Positions 6,859-7,064 of a DNA stretch of 7,064 nucleotides are shown here, in pieces. The stretch lies in assembly GCA_017880945.1 (NCBI GenBank), contig JADGRM010000115.1, positions 1 through 7,064 of the forward strand, read 5' to 3'. The stretch is from Gallionella sp. (lineage in GTDB: Bacteria > Pseudomonadota > Gammaproteobacteria > Burkholderiales > Gallionellaceae). Each line of letters begins with the position of its first letter. Within the stretch, counting starts at the first letter, position 1. A program made the position numbers and the translations under genes. Below the pieces are notes generated by a model. That model made no database searches, was not told the DNA's origin, and saw nothing but the letters and a program-made list of their open reading frames with translations.

Positions 6859-6902
6859 ATGAAACCTACCTGTAATTTAGTTAGCCTAGCGAAAGGGCGC
6901 GG

Positions 6903-6932
6903 ATTCTACGACATTTTGGGTACTTCTTGCAA
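6903..6932 (-). promoter_or_regulatory. Sigma70 promoter of the rpsP operon
   Basis: On the minus strand TTGCAA (6927-6932, 4/6) is followed after 18 bases by TAGAAT (6903-6908, 5/6). The predicted start lies near 6896, giving a leader of about 38 bases. The sequence just after the -10 (CCGCGCCC) is GC-rich, the type of discriminator associated with stringent, growth-rate-dependent control of ribosomal genes. That regulatory reading is inference. Confidence 0.7.
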
Positions 6933-6937
6933 CCCGC

Positions 6938-6956
6938 AAAAAACCAATAGGTTTTT
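6938..6956. other. AT-rich hairpin upstream of the rpsP promoter
   Basis: AAAAACC (6939-6945) pairs perfectly with GGTTTTT (6950-6956) around an AATA loop, flanked by C- and G-rich runs. On the minus strand the right arm ends in six T followed by GCGGG, so it could be a weak terminator for a gene to the right of the window. With only two G-C pairs its stability is low. It lies immediately upstream of the -35, where it might instead act as an A/T-rich upstream element. Confidence 0.3.
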
Positions 6957-6993
6957 GGGGGCCTCTAAAAATTCAGAGTTCGCCCAAATGCAA

Positions 6994-7055
6994 GGCGCGG
7001 AAAAAATTTCGCCGCGCCGCATAGGGGGTATATGTAAGCAAGAAATTTTTTCCGC
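6994..7055. repeat. Nested inverted repeats near the window edge
   Basis: A perfect 14-bp inverted repeat has arms GCGGAAAAAATTTC (6997-7010) and GAAATTTTTTCCGC (7042-7055) separated by 31 bases. Nested with it is a second perfect 7-bp pair, GGCGCGG (6994-7000) and CCGCGCC (7012-7018), which shares the left arm and would form a competing hairpin. No open reading frame of note covers the segment. It looks like one end of a small palindromic repeat cut by the window edge; family and copy number cannot be judged from here. Confidence 0.6.
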
Positions 7056-7064
7056 AACGCAGCA

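Overview
The window reads as a conserved housekeeping block of a betaproteobacterium. The Nitrosomonadales/Gallionellaceae-type iron oxidisers and their relatives would fit, but that placement rests on protein character and gene order, not on a search. All eight confident genes lie on the minus strand, so transcription runs from the right edge to the left edge. Coding density is high and no gap between genes exceeds about 240 bases.

Reading in the direction of transcription, a non-coding stretch (6859-7064) holds a repeat-like inverted structure at the window edge and a good sigma70 promoter. It is followed by the classical ribosome/tRNA operon rpsP (S16), rimM (16S maturation factor), trmD (tRNA m1G37 methyltransferase) and rplS (L19). 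Junctions in this operon are tight: a 4-base ATGA overlap between rimM and trmD, a 1-base gap between trmD and rplS, and a Shine-Dalgarno for rplS inside the end of trmD. A strong intrinsic hairpin (4905-4931) closes the operon.

Directly behind that terminator sit ogt (O6-alkylguanine-DNA alkyltransferase) and xerD (site-specific recombinase for chromosome dimer resolution), which overlap by 14 bases. After a 236-base gap with a candidate promoter come ppsR, the kinase/phosphotransferase that regulates PEP synthase, and ppsA, PEP synthase itself. Here the regulator and its target are in tandem on one strand. The window ends in a REP-like 9-bp inverted repeat whose flank supplies the ppsA stop codon.

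I see no mobile element gene, CRISPR array, tRNA/rRNA, defence system or new multi-gene system. The observations most worth a second look are non-coding: the two edge repeats, the terminator abutting the ogt start with a possible leaderless promoter, and the ppsR leader with its alternative starts.
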